64,000 bases of DNA from Sinomonas cyclohexanicum (GTDB lineage Bacteria > Actinomycetota > Actinomycetes > Actinomycetales > Micrococcaceae). The stretch covers positions 3,720,001-3,784,000 of the forward strand of contig NZ_AP024525.1 of the NCBI RefSeq assembly GCF_020886775.1. The letters run 5' to 3'. Below the pieces are notes generated by a model. That model searched no databases and had not been told where the DNA came from. It saw only the letters and a list, made by a program, of their open reading frames with translations. Made by a program: the position numbers and the translations under genes. Shown in pieces: positions 39,098 through 48,317 of the stretch (its first letter is position 1; the number at the start of each line of letters is the position of its first letter).

Positions 39098-40336
39098 ATG
39101 GAACTCCTCCATCCCCGGTGCGCGGGAATCGACATCTCCAAGCGGGACGCGAAGGTCTGCGTCCGCATCGCCGGGACGGGCCGCGCCAAGGCCGTCGAGA
39201 CGGTCACGACATGGTCCTCCATGACCGGTCAGATCCTGGCCCTGCGCGAACACCTCGCCCAGCAGCAGGTCACGTGCGTGGTCATGGAGGCCACCAGCGA
39301 CTACTGGAAGCCGTTCTACTACCTCCTCGAGGACCTGCCCGGGGTCGAGGTCATGCTGGTCAACGCCCGGCAGGTGAAGAACGTCCCGGGAAGGAAGACC
39401 GACGTGGCCGACGCGACCTGGCTGGCCCAGCTCGGCGCGCACGGGCTCGTGCGGGCCTCGCTCGTCCCCCCGGCCCCGATCCGCCAGCTGCGCGACCTGA
39501 CCCGGACCCGCACCGCGATCACCCGCGACCGGGCCCGGGAGGCCCAGCGACTGGAGAAGCTCCTGGAGGACGCCGGGATCAAGCTCTCCTCCGTCGCCAC
39601 GGACATCCTCGGGGTCTCCGGGCGGGCCATGCTCGAGGCCCTGATCACCGGCAACACCGACCCCGGGGCCATGGCGGAGCTGGCCAGGACCAGCCTCAGG
39701 CCCAAGATCCCAGCCCTGACCGAGGCCCTGACCGGCCGGTTCACCGCCCACCACGCCTTCCTGGCCCGGATCCACCTGGACCTGATCGACCAGCACACCG
39801 CCGCGATCGAGACCCTCACCGCACAGATCGAGGCGCTCATGGAGCCCTTTCGCGGCTTCCACGACCTGATCACCACCATCCCGGGGATCAGCACCACGAT
39901 CGCCGACGTCATCGTCGCCGAGACCGGCGCGGACATGTCCCGCTTCCCCACCGCCGAGCACCTGGCCTCCTGGGCCGGCACCGCCCCGGGGAACAACGAA
40001 TCCGCCGGCAGGGTCAAGTCCTCCCGCACCCGCCCCGGCAACCCCTACCTCCTGGGAGCCCTGGGCATCTTCGCCATGGTCTGCGCGAACCACCCCGGCA
40101 CCTACCTCCACGCCAAATACCGCCGCATCGCCGCCCGCCGCGGCCCGATGAGGGCCATCGTCGCACTCGAGCACACGCTCCTGGTCACAATCTGGCACAT
40201 GGGCACCACCGGCACCCTCTACCAGGACCCCGGCCCCGACTACTACACCCGCAACCACCCCGACCGCGCCAAGAACCGCGCCATCCACCAGCTACAGGCC
40301 CTCGGATACAACGTCACCCTCGACCACGCCTCATAA
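39098..40336 (+). CDS. IS110-family transposase, copy 2
   Basis: This 412-residue open frame corresponds to the transposase at 24364, with the same DEDD residues and C-terminal domain. Only synonymous differences from copy 1 are visible. It is intact, but its 5' non-coding region is cut by the IS256 element 36 bp upstream of the ATG, so it may be transcribed from the IS256 right end, or not at all. It could act in trans with the RNA of copy 1. Confidence 0.95.
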   Translation: MELLHPRCAGIDISKRDAKVCVRIAGTGRAKAVETVTTWSSMTGQILALREHLAQQQVTCVVMEATSDYWKPFYYLLEDLPGVEVMLVNARQVKNVPGRKTDVADATWLAQLGAHGLVRASLVPPAPIRQLRDLTRTRTAITRDRAREAQRLEKLLEDAGIKLSSVATDILGVSGRAMLEALITGNTDPGAMAELARTSLRPKIPALTEALTGRFTAHHAFLARIHLDLIDQHTAAIETLTAQIEALMEPFRGFHDLITTIPGISTTIADVIVAETGADMSRFPTAEHLASWAGTAPGNNESAGRVKSSRTRPGNPYLLGALGIFAMVCANHPGTYLHAKYRRIAARRGPMRAIVALEHTLLVTIWHMGTTGTLYQDPGPDYYTRNHPDRAKNRAIHQLQALGYNVTLDHAS

Positions 40337-40396
40337 CCCAACGAGCACACCCCACCGGAACCTTCGCGTCAGAAGGTGACCCTCAGGGCCCAGGGG

Positions 40397-40777
40397 TCAG
40401 CCGTCGGCTTCGTGCTCGCGCTCGACCCGGGCCACGACCTCCTCGAGCTCGTCCACGGAGAGGTGCGAGCGGTCGTAGTGCTTGGTGCGGTAGCCGGCCC
40501 GGCCCACCATGTGCGCGGAGACGGGCGCCGTGAGCAGCTGGAAGATCCACGCGACCACGAGCAGTGGCACGAGCGTCCAGGACCGCCACTGCAACGCGAC
40601 GGCGGTGAGCAGCAGCAGCGAGCCGAGGACCTGGAGCTTCGTCGCGGCGTGCATGCGCGTGATCAGGTCGGGGTAGCGCAGGAGCCCGATCGCAGCTGCG
40701 AGGGACATGAGCGAGCCGAGGACCATGAGCACGCCCGCGGTCCAGGTGAGGACGGCATCGAGGGTGTCGGGGCTCAC
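40397..40777 (-). CDS. mrpG: Mrp Na+/H+ antiporter subunit G
   Basis: This 126-residue subunit has three hydrophobic helices (LTWTAGVLMVLGSLMSLAAA; LQVLGSLLLLTAVALQW; LVPLLVVAWIFQLLTAPVSA) and the RYPDLITRMHAATK motif of the MnhG/PhaG family. The GTG at 40777 overlaps the mrpF stop (GTGA). It is the last gene of the mrpA-C-D-E-F-G operon. IS110 copy 2 ends 31 bp after its stop codon, so the operon is intact but its downstream region has been replaced. Confidence 0.93.
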   Translation of the reverse strand: MSPDTLDAVLTWTAGVLMVLGSLMSLAAAIGLLRYPDLITRMHAATKLQVLGSLLLLTAVALQWRSWTLVPLLVVAWIFQLLTAPVSAHMVGRAGYRTKHYDRSHLSVDELEEVVARVEREHEADG

Positions 40778-41052
40778 GGGCGCCTCCTCTCCTGCACGAA
40801 CCTGGCCACGGTGACGGACCCGATGAAGCCGATGAGCGTGATCGCCACGATCAGGGCCATGTGGTTCGTGTGCCGGTTCGCGGCCATGTCGATGGCCAGG
40901 GCCGCCGCCACGACCGCGAGCAGCACGTCCGCGGCGAGGACGCGGTCCAGGAGGGCAGGGCCTTTGATCATCCGGATGATCGCGCCGAAGGCTGCGAGCG
41001 AGAGCACCACGCAGCAGATCCCCAGCACCCACGGCATCACGAGCGCGCTCAC
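40774..41052 (-). CDS. mrpF: Mrp Na+/H+ antiporter subunit F
   Basis: This 92-residue, three-helix subunit carries the MrpF signature RMIKGPALLDRVLAADVL. The GTG at 41052 overlaps the mrpE stop. It is part of the hetero-oligomeric cation/proton antiporter complex. Confidence 0.93.
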   Translation of the reverse strand: MSALVMPWVLGICCVVLSLAAFGAIIRMIKGPALLDRVLAADVLLAVVAAALAIDMAANRHTNHMALIVAITLIGFIGSVTVARFVQERRRP

Positions 41053-41636
41053 CGGATCCCCCCTTCCCCGGGCTCGGCGGACATCATCCGGTCGAGATGC
41101 TGCTCCTCGGTCACGAGCGCCAGCTCCTCCTTGGTGCCCATGATGCGGATGAGCTCCGCCTCGACGCCGAGGACCTCGCGCCGCACCCGGTCGGCGCCGG
41201 CGGCGTCCTCGATGTCGATGTAGTGGACGTAGAGGGTCGCGTTGGCACGGTCCACGTCCACGACGAGCGAGCCCGGCACGAGCGAGATGACGTGGCCCGT
41301 GGCCGTGACCATGAGGTCGGCGTGGCTGCGCAGCGGCACCGCGACCACGGCGCTGCGCACCCGTGGCCCCTTGGCGATGGCAAGCCACGCCAGCTGGACG
41401 CTCGCCACGATCACGTGCCACACGAACACGAACGCATACCGCACGGCGTGCAGCACGTTGAACCGGCCGCTCAGCTCGACCGGCGGCAGGTAGAACACAC
41501 GCGTCACCACGAGCGCGACGAGCGCACCGAACACGAGGTTCCCGGGCGAGAAGTCCTGCCACAGCGCCGCCCACACGAGGACGAGCCACCCCAGCAGCGG
41601 CAGCTCGATCCGCAGCGACGTCCTGGGCCGCCTCAC
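41049..41636 (-). CDS. mrpE: Mrp Na+/H+ antiporter subunit E
   Basis: This 195-residue subunit of the MnhE/PhaE family has N-terminal helices (LPLLGWLVLVWAALW; NLVFGALVALVVTRVFYLP) and the family's soluble part with TATGHVISLVPGSLVVDVD. The C-terminal 60 residues are longer than in many MrpE proteins and are charged. The GTG at 41636 overlaps the mrpD stop. Confidence 0.92.
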   Translation of the reverse strand: MRRPRTSLRIELPLLGWLVLVWAALWQDFSPGNLVFGALVALVVTRVFYLPPVELSGRFNVLHAVRYAFVFVWHVIVASVQLAWLAIAKGPRVRSAVVAVPLRSHADLMVTATGHVISLVPGSLVVDVDRANATLYVHYIDIEDAAGADRVRREVLGVEAELIRIMGTKEELALVTEEQHLDRMMSAEPGEGGIR

Positions 41637-43216
41637 CGGGTGCCTGCCTCGACGGGAGGGGTGAACTGCGCCTGCGCGGCGGCCGCCGCCTCGGGGCCGA
41701 GCACCGCGGAGATGTATGCGGTGCGGCCCACCATCTCCCGCGCCGCCTCCTCGCTGACCCGGAACAACGGCCCGGCGAACACGGTGAGGGCCAGACCCAC
41801 GACGACGAGCCCCGCCGTCGCGCCGACCATCGACTTGGGCAGCGCGTGGGCAGCGGCGGGCTTGAGCAGGGCCGGGGCGGGGGCCTCGGCGTCCTCCGCT
41901 CGGCGCCAGAACGCGCGGCTCCAGACCCGGGCCATCGCGAGCAGCGTCAGCAGGCTGACGACGACGCCGGCGCCCACGAGCACGAGCGCGAGCGGCGTGC
42001 CCAGCTGCACGCCTGCCTGCAGCAGCCCGAGCTTGCCGAGGAACCCGGACAGCGGCGGGATGCCGGAGAGATTCATGGCAGGCAGGAAGTACAGCAGCGC
42101 GAGCAGGGGCGAGAGCTTAGCGAGGCCGCCGAGCCGGTCGAACGACGATGACCCTCCGCGCCGCTCCACGAGGCCGGCGACGAGGAAGAGCGAGGTCTGG
42201 ACGGTGATGTGGTGCACCACGTAGTACACGGCCGCCGCGAGCCCGAGGACGGAGCTCATCGCCGCTCCGAAGACCATGTACCCGATGTGGCTCACGAGCG
42301 TGAACGAGAGGAGCCTCTTGATGTCCGTCTGCGCGAGCGCGCCGAGGATCCCCACCACCATCGTGGCCAGGGCCACCACCATGAGCGGGGTGTTGAGCGT
42401 GTCCCCGGGGAACAGGAGCGTCTCCGTGCGGATGATCGCGTACACGCCGACCTTGGTCAGCAGGCCCGCGAACACCGCCGTGACCGGCGCAGGCGCCGTG
42501 GGGTACGAGTCGGGGAGCCAGAAGGACAGCGGGAACACGGCGGCCTTGATGCCGAAGCCCACGAGCAGCATCCCGTGCAGGAGTGTCTGCATGCCCGGGT
42601 CGAGCTGGCCGAGCTTCACGGCGAGGTCCGCCATGTTCACGGTGCCCGCGGCCGCGTAGACCATCGCGATGGCGACGAGGAACAGCATGGACGAGACCAC
42701 GCTCACCACCACGTACGTCACGCCGGCCCGGATGCGCGGCCCGGTGCCGCCGAGGGTCATGAGGACGTAGCTCGCGGTCAGGAGGATCTCGAACCCGACG
42801 TACAGGTTGAACAGGTCCCCGGCGAGGAACGCGTTGGAGACTCCGGCCACGAGGATCATGTAGCTCGGGTGGAACACGGAGACGGGTCCGTCCTTGTCGC
42901 CGTCGGCCATGCCCTGCCCGGTCGCGTAGACGAGCACGGCGAGGCTCACGGTCGTGGAGATGACGAGCATGAGCGAGGAGAACTGGTCCACCACCATCGT
43001 GATGCCGAACGGGGGCGCCCACCCGCCGATGGTCACGGCGGTGGTCCCGCCGTCCCACACGGACGCCAGGAGCAGGCACTCGAGCCCGAGTGTGAGCGTC
43101 AGGACGGAGATGGTCACGGTGCGCTGCGCCCGCTCCTGCCGCAGGAGCAGGAACGCGAGCGCGGCGCCGAAGATGGGAAGGACGACGGCGAGCGGGGCCA
43201 ATGCGGTGACGTTCAC
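41633..43216 (-). CDS. mrpD: Mrp Na+/H+ antiporter subunit D
   Basis: This 527-residue proton-channel subunit is homologous to NuoM/N of complex I. The key Glu/Lys-containing membrane stretches are visible (LYVGFEILLTASYVLMTLGG; GFGIKAAVFPLSFWLPDSYPTAPAPV, with its lysine), and about 14 helices are predicted. The GTG at 43216 overlaps the mrpC stop. The C-terminal tail is rich in Ala and Gln. Confidence 0.95.
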   Translation of the reverse strand: MNVTALAPLAVVLPIFGAALAFLLLRQERAQRTVTISVLTLTLGLECLLLASVWDGGTTAVTIGGWAPPFGITMVVDQFSSLMLVISTTVSLAVLVYATGQGMADGDKDGPVSVFHPSYMILVAGVSNAFLAGDLFNLYVGFEILLTASYVLMTLGGTGPRIRAGVTYVVVSVVSSMLFLVAIAMVYAAAGTVNMADLAVKLGQLDPGMQTLLHGMLLVGFGIKAAVFPLSFWLPDSYPTAPAPVTAVFAGLLTKVGVYAIIRTETLLFPGDTLNTPLMVVALATMVVGILGALAQTDIKRLLSFTLVSHIGYMVFGAAMSSVLGLAAAVYYVVHHITVQTSLFLVAGLVERRGGSSSFDRLGGLAKLSPLLALLYFLPAMNLSGIPPLSGFLGKLGLLQAGVQLGTPLALVLVGAGVVVSLLTLLAMARVWSRAFWRRAEDAEAPAPALLKPAAAHALPKSMVGATAGLVVVGLALTVFAGPLFRVSEEAAREMVGRTAYISAVLGPEAAAAAQAQFTPPVEAGTR

Positions 43217-43719
43217 TCTCGCGCGGCCTCCTTCCGCTGGTCGGCATGGGCTCTCGGGTCTTTGGTGGCCAGGGCGGCCTGGTCGGCGGCCGCGGCGGCC
43301 TCAGGACTGGGGAACTCGGACAGATCGTCCGGGACGTCGGCGTCGTCCTCCGCGTCCCAGCTGGGCTGGGCGGCGACGCGGCGGTCCTCGATGTCGTCGG
43401 CCACCACGTCCGCCCGACCGAGCTGCCACGTCCGGTAGATGAGCGCGAGCATGAACGCGGTCACGGCGAAGGAGATGACGATGGAGGTCAGGATGAGCGC
43501 CTGCGGGAGGGGGTCGTTGTACGCGGCCGGTTCGGTGCCCTTGGAGATGAGCGGGGCGAGGCCGGCGGCGCCGCCGGTGGCCAGGAGGAGGACGTTGGCG
43601 CCGTTGGTCAGGAGCATGAGCCCGAGGAGGACCCGGGTGAGGGACCGCTCCAGCAGGAGGTAGATGCCGGTCGCGAACAGGAGTCCCGCGATGATGGTCA
43701 GGGTCACGTTCACGGTCAT
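43213..43719 (-). CDS. mrpC: Mrp Na+/H+ antiporter subunit C
   Basis: This 168-residue NuoK-like subunit has three helices with the family signature LGLMLLTNGANVLLLATGG. It is longer than the usual 110-120 residues because of a polar, acidic C-terminal tail of about 55 residues (for example WDAEDDADVPDDLSEF). The ATG at 43719 overlaps the mrpA stop. Confidence 0.94.
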   Translation of the reverse strand: MTVNVTLTIIAGLLFATGIYLLLERSLTRVLLGLMLLTNGANVLLLATGGAAGLAPLISKGTEPAAYNDPLPQALILTSIVISFAVTAFMLALIYRTWQLGRADVVADDIEDRRVAAQPSWDAEDDADVPDDLSEFPSPEAAAAADQAALATKDPRAHADQRKEAARE

Positions 43720-46700
43720 GCCGAGGCCTCCTCGTGGTCGCCGCGGGGCCGCCGGGCTGCCCCCGCCGCCACCCTCTCGCCCGTCTCGAGGTGTTCGTCG
43801 ATCCGTGACCCGAGGCTCCGCAGCACGTCCACGACGAGCCCGACCACCACGAGGTACACCCCGATGTCGAAGATCGTGGACGTCACGAACTTCACGTCAC
43901 CGAACACGGGCAGCCAGAGCTCGATGATCGCGCTCTGGAACACCTGACCGCCGAGGGCCAGAGGCACGGCTCCGGAGAGCGCCGCGGTGCCGAGGCCCAC
44001 ACCCAGGAGCACACCGGGGCTCAGCGAGGCGGCCTCGCGCAGTTCGAACCGGCCACCGGCCAGATACCTCACGGTGAGCGCGAGGCCCGCGAGGAGCCCG
44101 CCCGCGAACCCTCCGCCGGGGAGGTTGTGGCCCGCCAGGAGCACGTAGACGGAGAACACCACCATGGAGTGGAAGATGAGGCGCGTGATGACCTCGAAGA
44201 TGATGGAGCGCCGCTCCGGAGCGAGGGTCCGACCGGCCACGAGCCAGGGGTCCCGCGCGATGGTCGCGAAGGTGCGGGCGACAGAGAGCTCCGCCGCGCC
44301 TCGCGAGGCCTTGACCCCGCGCATCCGCCCGATGCTGCCGGTCGGGACGTCCGCGGCCTGCCCGAGGGTGCGGCCGCTGTGGCGGATGAAGATCAGGCTC
44401 GCGACGCCGGTCGCGGCGAGCGCGAGCACGGAGATCTCGCCGAAGGTGTCCCAGGCCCTGATGTCCACGAGGGTGACGTTGACGATGTTGAGCCCGCCGC
44501 CGCCCGTGTAGGCAAGCTCAGGGAACTGCAGGGAGACGGGGGCGGCGATGCGCGCGTCCATGGCGGCGAGCCCGGCGAGGACCATGACCGTGCCGAACAC
44601 CACGGCGATGACGATGCGGACGGCCCGGTACTTCCCGCCCGTCCGGTCACGCAGCTGGGGCGGGAGGCTCCGCATGCCCAGGACGAACGCGACGAGGACG
44701 ATCGTCTCGACCAGCATCTGCGTCACCGCGAGGTCCGGCGCGCCCTGGAGGGCAAAGATGAGGGAGATCCCGTACCCGGTGATGGAGACCATGAGCACGG
44801 CGAGGAACCGCTTGTTGGCCCGCACCGCGGCGATCGCCCCAATCGCGATCGCGACGCTGATGACCGGGACGAGGGGCGAGCCCGGGTCGACGAACGTGAG
44901 CCTTTCGGGGCCGGGCAGCATCACGCGGCCGGCCAGGAGCGCCGAGAGCGGCACGAGCGCGGCCACGGCCAGGATCACGGCGAGGTAGAAGAAGAGCGAG
45001 CCGCGCTGGGTGCGGCCGGTGACCCAGATGGCCACGTCATCCACGGCGCCGACGATCGCCCGGTACCCGCGTTCTGCGTCGAACGGCGAGGCGAGCCGGG
45101 CCTGGAGGCGCGTCACCCAGACGCGGGCCCAGAAGAGCAGTGCGCCCACGGCCCAGCCCGCGGCGGAGAGCACGAGCGCGAGCCCGACGCCGTGCCACGC
45201 CGCCAGGTGCGGCACGGCACTCAGCTGCGCGGCGCCGTCGTGCGTCGCGGCCGCGGCGCCCGCTGCGACCTCCGTGGCGTACGGGCCGACCCATGAGTCC
45301 ACGGGCGCCGGCCACACGCCGTACGCGAGGCCCAGGACGGCGAGGATGGCCGGGGAGGCGACGAAGAGCGGGGTGATGGGCGTGAACGGCGTGTCCGCGA
45401 CGCCGCGCTTGCGGGCGAACGCGCCCCACACGAACCGCACGCTGTACGCGACGGTGAGCGCGGATCCCACCGCGAAGCCGGCGAGCATGAGGGCGATCAG
45501 GCCGGGGGGCAGCGGGGCGTGGGCGAACGCGTCGAAGACCGACTCCTTGGCCACGAATCCACCGAACAGCGGGAGTCCGGCCATCGAGGCGGCGGCCAGG
45601 GCCGCCGTCACCGCGAGGGCGCGGGACTGGCGGTAGACGCCGGAGAGCCTGCGGAGGTCACGGGTGCCCGTCTGGTGGTCGATGATGCCGACCACCAGGA
45701 ACAGGGCGGCCTTGAAGAGGGCGTGCGCCACCACCATGGCCAGGCCGGCGAGCGCCGCGGCCGGGGTCCCCAGGCCCACGATCGCGATCATGAACCCGAG
45801 CTGGCTCACCGTACCGAACGCGAGGATGAGCTTGATGTCGATCTGCCGCAGCGACCGATACCCGCCCAGCAGCATCGTGGCGAGGCCGAGCCCGAGGACC
45901 ACGGGCTGCCAGTAGTCGGTTTCGGCGAAGCCCGGAGCGAGGCGGGCCACGAGGTAGACGCCCGCCTTGACCATGGCGGCGGCGTGCAGGTACGCCGAGA
46001 CGGGGGTCGGGGCTGCCATCGCGGCCGGGAGCCAGAAGTGGAACGGGACGAGGGCGGACTTGCTCAGCGCGCCCACGAGGACCAGGACCGCTCCCGCCGC
46101 GACGACGCCGGCCGTCGCAGGGTCCGCGACGAGCGCCGGCGCGCGCTCGAGGACCCCCGAGACCCGGTACGTCCCCGCCGCCTCGCCGAGGAGGATGAGG
46201 CCCACGAGCATCGCGAGGCCACCGGCGGTCGTGACGATGAGCGCCTGCAGGGCCGAGCGCCGGGCCGAGAGCCGCACGTTCGCATACCCGATGAGCAGGT
46301 AGGACAGGACGGTGGTCAGTTCCCAGAAGATGAACAGGACGATGAGGTCGTCCGCGGTGACGAGGCCGAACATCGCGCCCGCGAACGCGAGCATCTGGCC
46401 CCCGAAGCCGCCCAGGCCCTCGTCATCGCCCTTGAAGTAGCGCGCGCAGTACAGCAGGACTAGCGCGCCCACCCCCAGCACGAGCAGGCAGAGCACCCAC
46501 GCGAGCGGGTCCAGGCGGAACGCGATCTGTACACCGAGCGTGGGGATGAAGTCCCATGCTTCCACGATGCCGCGCGCGGCCTGTGGCGGCCCGTTCGCAG
46601 CGGCGGCGGTCGCGGCCGAGGCGACCGGGCCGGCGTCGTACGCCGCGTTGTGCTGGAAGGCGAGCCACACGAGGGAGCCGGCCGGGACAGCCGCGAGCAG

Positions 46701-46784
46701 GAAGAACGCCGATCGTCCCATCCAGCGGAAGATCCAGGGCGCGCCGGCCGCCACTACGAAGTGCAGGGCGAGGACTGGCAGCAC
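43716..46784 (-). CDS. mrpA: Mrp Na+/H+ antiporter subunit A fused to B
   Basis: This 1022-residue protein contains an MrpA part (NuoL-like, about residues 1-770) and a C-terminal MrpB domain (about 850-1000, with LIFHSMVVFSVYVLLAGHNLPG and GGGFAGGL). Proton-pathway features include FIFWELTTVLSYLLIGY and KSALVPFHFWLPAAM, with its lysine. It is the first gene of the operon; the complex exports Na+ (or K+) in exchange for H+ and supports pH and salt homeostasis. The GTG at 46784 is the family start. The divergent gap to the UMF1 gene contains the palindrome at 46801. Confidence 0.95.
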   Translation of the reverse strand: MLPVLALHFVVAAGAPWIFRWMGRSAFFLLAAVPAGSLVWLAFQHNAAYDAGPVASAATAAAANGPPQAARGIVEAWDFIPTLGVQIAFRLDPLAWVLCLLVLGVGALVLLYCARYFKGDDEGLGGFGGQMLAFAGAMFGLVTADDLIVLFIFWELTTVLSYLLIGYANVRLSARRSALQALIVTTAGGLAMLVGLILLGEAAGTYRVSGVLERAPALVADPATAGVVAAGAVLVLVGALSKSALVPFHFWLPAAMAAPTPVSAYLHAAAMVKAGVYLVARLAPGFAETDYWQPVVLGLGLATMLLGGYRSLRQIDIKLILAFGTVSQLGFMIAIVGLGTPAAALAGLAMVVAHALFKAALFLVVGIIDHQTGTRDLRRLSGVYRQSRALAVTAALAAASMAGLPLFGGFVAKESVFDAFAHAPLPPGLIALMLAGFAVGSALTVAYSVRFVWGAFARKRGVADTPFTPITPLFVASPAILAVLGLAYGVWPAPVDSWVGPYATEVAAGAAAATHDGAAQLSAVPHLAAWHGVGLALVLSAAGWAVGALLFWARVWVTRLQARLASPFDAERGYRAIVGAVDDVAIWVTGRTQRGSLFFYLAVILAVAALVPLSALLAGRVMLPGPERLTFVDPGSPLVPVISVAIAIGAIAAVRANKRFLAVLMVSITGYGISLIFALQGAPDLAVTQMLVETIVLVAFVLGMRSLPPQLRDRTGGKYRAVRIVIAVVFGTVMVLAGLAAMDARIAAPVSLQFPELAYTGGGGLNIVNVTLVDIRAWDTFGEISVLALAATGVASLIFIRHSGRTLGQAADVPTGSIGRMRGVKASRGAAELSVARTFATIARDPWLVAGRTLAPERRSIIFEVITRLIFHSMVVFSVYVLLAGHNLPGGGFAGGLLAGLALTVRYLAGGRFELREAASLSPGVLLGVGLGTAALSGAVPLALGGQVFQSAIIELWLPVFGDVKFVTSTIFDIGVYLVVVGLVVDVLRSLGSRIDEHLETGERVAAGAARRPRGDHEEASA

Positions 46785-46800
46785 AGGGGACTCCGCTCGG

Positions 46801-46812
46801 TTGAAAGTTCAA
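46801..46812. promoter_or_regulatory. Short palindrome TTGAAAGTTCAA before the mrp operon
   Basis: This 12-bp inverted repeat lies 17-28 bp upstream of the mrpA start, in the 142-bp divergent gap. It could be an operator, or part of a -35 region on either strand. Weak evidence. Confidence 0.3.
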
Positions 46813-46926
46813 TTGTGATGGCGTTGGGTGTGGCGGCATATCGGTTGGGTTCGGTCCCGGCAGTCTATCAATCCGCGGTCGCCGGACGGCGCCCAGCGCG
46901 CGCCCGCAGCGGATAGAGTTCGTTGC

Positions 46927-48306
46927 ATGCAGGCGTCCGGCGTCTCCGAACTAGAACGGCACAGCTCCCCTGTTCGGCGCGGGCAGGTGCTCGCGTGGGC
47001 CTCGTGGGACTGGGGGTCCGCGGCCTTCAACGCGGTGATGACCACGTTCGTCTTCACCGTCTACCTCACGTCCAAGGCGTTCGGCGGGGAGGACCACGCC
47101 TCCGCCGTGCTCGGGGCGTGCCTCGGGGCCGCCGGGCTCGGGATCGCACTGCTCGCGCCCGTGTCCGGCCAGCGCTCCGACGCCGGCGGACGGCGCAAGC
47201 TCTGGCTCGGGATCCACACCGGCGTCGTCGCGCTCCTCACGGGACTGTGCTTCTTCGCGTACCCGCGACCCGAGTTCCTCCTCTACGGCGCCTCCCTCAT
47301 CGCCGCCGGGCACGTGTTCAGCGAGCTCGCTGGGGTGAACTACAACGCGATGCTCGAGCAGATCGCGACGCCCCGCACGATCGGGCGGATCTCGGGGCTG
47401 GGCTGGTCCGCCGGGTACTTCGGCGGGATCGTGGCGCTGCTGCTCGTGCTCGCCCTGTTCGTGCAGCCCGCGTTCCACTGGTTCGGCTCCTCGACCGAGG
47501 AGTCCCTGAACATCCGGCTCGTGGCCGTCTTCTCGATGCTGTGGATCGTCGCGTTCTCGCTGCCGGTCATGTTCGCCGTGCCCGAGGTGCCGCGCCGCCG
47601 CACCGCACGCATCGGGATCATCGCCTCCTACGGGCTCCTGTTCCGCCGCATCCGCGCGATCTGGAAGACGAGCCCGCACACCATCTACTTCCTGCTCGCG
47701 TCCGCGATCTTCCGCGACGGACTCGCCGCCGTGTTTACGTTCGGCGGTGTCATCGCCGCCGGGACGTTCGGCTTCACGCTCTCCCAGGTCATCTTCTTCG
47801 CGATCTTCGGCAACATCGTCGCCGCACTCGGGGCGATCGCCGGCGGGTTCCTCGACGACAGGGTGGGGCCCAAGCGGGTGATCATGGGCTCGCTCGTCGG
47901 GCTGCTGGTCGCGGGGACCTCGATCCTGGTCCTCGGCAACGAGGCGCACCAGCTGGGCGGGTTCACGTGGAGCGGCACGCTCACGTTCTGGGTGTTCGGA
48001 CTGTTCCTGTGCCTCTTCGTAGGGCCGGCGCAGTCCGCGGCCCGCGCGTACCTCGCCCGCCTCGCTCCCGACGGCGAGGCCGGTGAGCTGTTCGGCCTCT
48101 ACGCCACGACCGGGCGGGCGGTGAGCTTCCTTGCCCCGAGCCTGTTCAGCCTGTGCATCACCCTCGCGACGCCCCTTGTTGCGGCAGGGCAGGCGCAGCG
48201 CTGGGGAATCCTGGGGATCATGGTGGTGCTGCTCGCCGGCCTGCTTGTCCTGCTGCCCGTCAGGCCCCCGGCCCGCGTCAAGACCGCCGTGGTCCCGCAG
48301 GCCTGA
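46927..48306 (+). CDS. UMF1/Atg22-like MFS protein
   Basis: This 459-residue, 12-helix transporter matches the UMF1 group (related to yeast vacuolar amino-acid effluxer Atg22). The start region WASWDWGSAAFNAVMTTFVF is the family signature, and IGRISGLGWSAGYFGGIVAL is also typical. The ATG at 46927 has no Shine-Dalgarno sequence and follows GGATAGAGTTC, so it may be leaderless. The substrate in bacteria is unknown. Confidence 0.88.
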   Translation: MQASGVSELERHSSPVRRGQVLAWASWDWGSAAFNAVMTTFVFTVYLTSKAFGGEDHASAVLGACLGAAGLGIALLAPVSGQRSDAGGRRKLWLGIHTGVVALLTGLCFFAYPRPEFLLYGASLIAAGHVFSELAGVNYNAMLEQIATPRTIGRISGLGWSAGYFGGIVALLLVLALFVQPAFHWFGSSTEESLNIRLVAVFSMLWIVAFSLPVMFAVPEVPRRRTARIGIIASYGLLFRRIRAIWKTSPHTIYFLLASAIFRDGLAAVFTFGGVIAAGTFGFTLSQVIFFAIFGNIVAALGAIAGGFLDDRVGPKRVIMGSLVGLLVAGTSILVLGNEAHQLGGFTWSGTLTFWVFGLFLCLFVGPAQSAARAYLARLAPDGEAGELFGLYATTGRAVSFLAPSLFSLCITLATPLVAAGQAQRWGILGIMVVLLAGLLVLLPVRPPARVKTAVVPQA

Positions 48307-48317
48307 GCCACACACCC

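Larger units (their letters stand above)
35735..40365 (+). mobile_element. IS110-family insertion sequence, second copy, split by an IS256-type element
   Basis: 35735-35936 matches 24127-24328, and 39055-40365 matches the rest of copy 1 (transposase included), with only a few base changes such as C to A in CACCGCCCAG/CACCGCACAG. The two parts are separated by an IS256-type element inserted in the 5' non-coding region. The right flank is again GTCAGAAGGTGACC, directly followed by the end of mrpG. The split non-coding RNA region probably makes this copy unable to move on its own RNA. Confidence 0.9.

Noticed and set aside
24127-40365. The two IS110 copies considered as ends of a composite transposon carrying ggt, murA-like and ECF genes
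   Set aside because: IS110 elements do not usually mobilise intervening DNA as composite transposons. The genes between look native in composition and order, and each copy has its own repeat target flank.
43716-46784. The long Mrp subunit considered as part of a complex I operon
   Set aside because: The following genes are MrpC-G in the canonical order and the C-terminus contains an MrpB domain; no Nuo genes are present.
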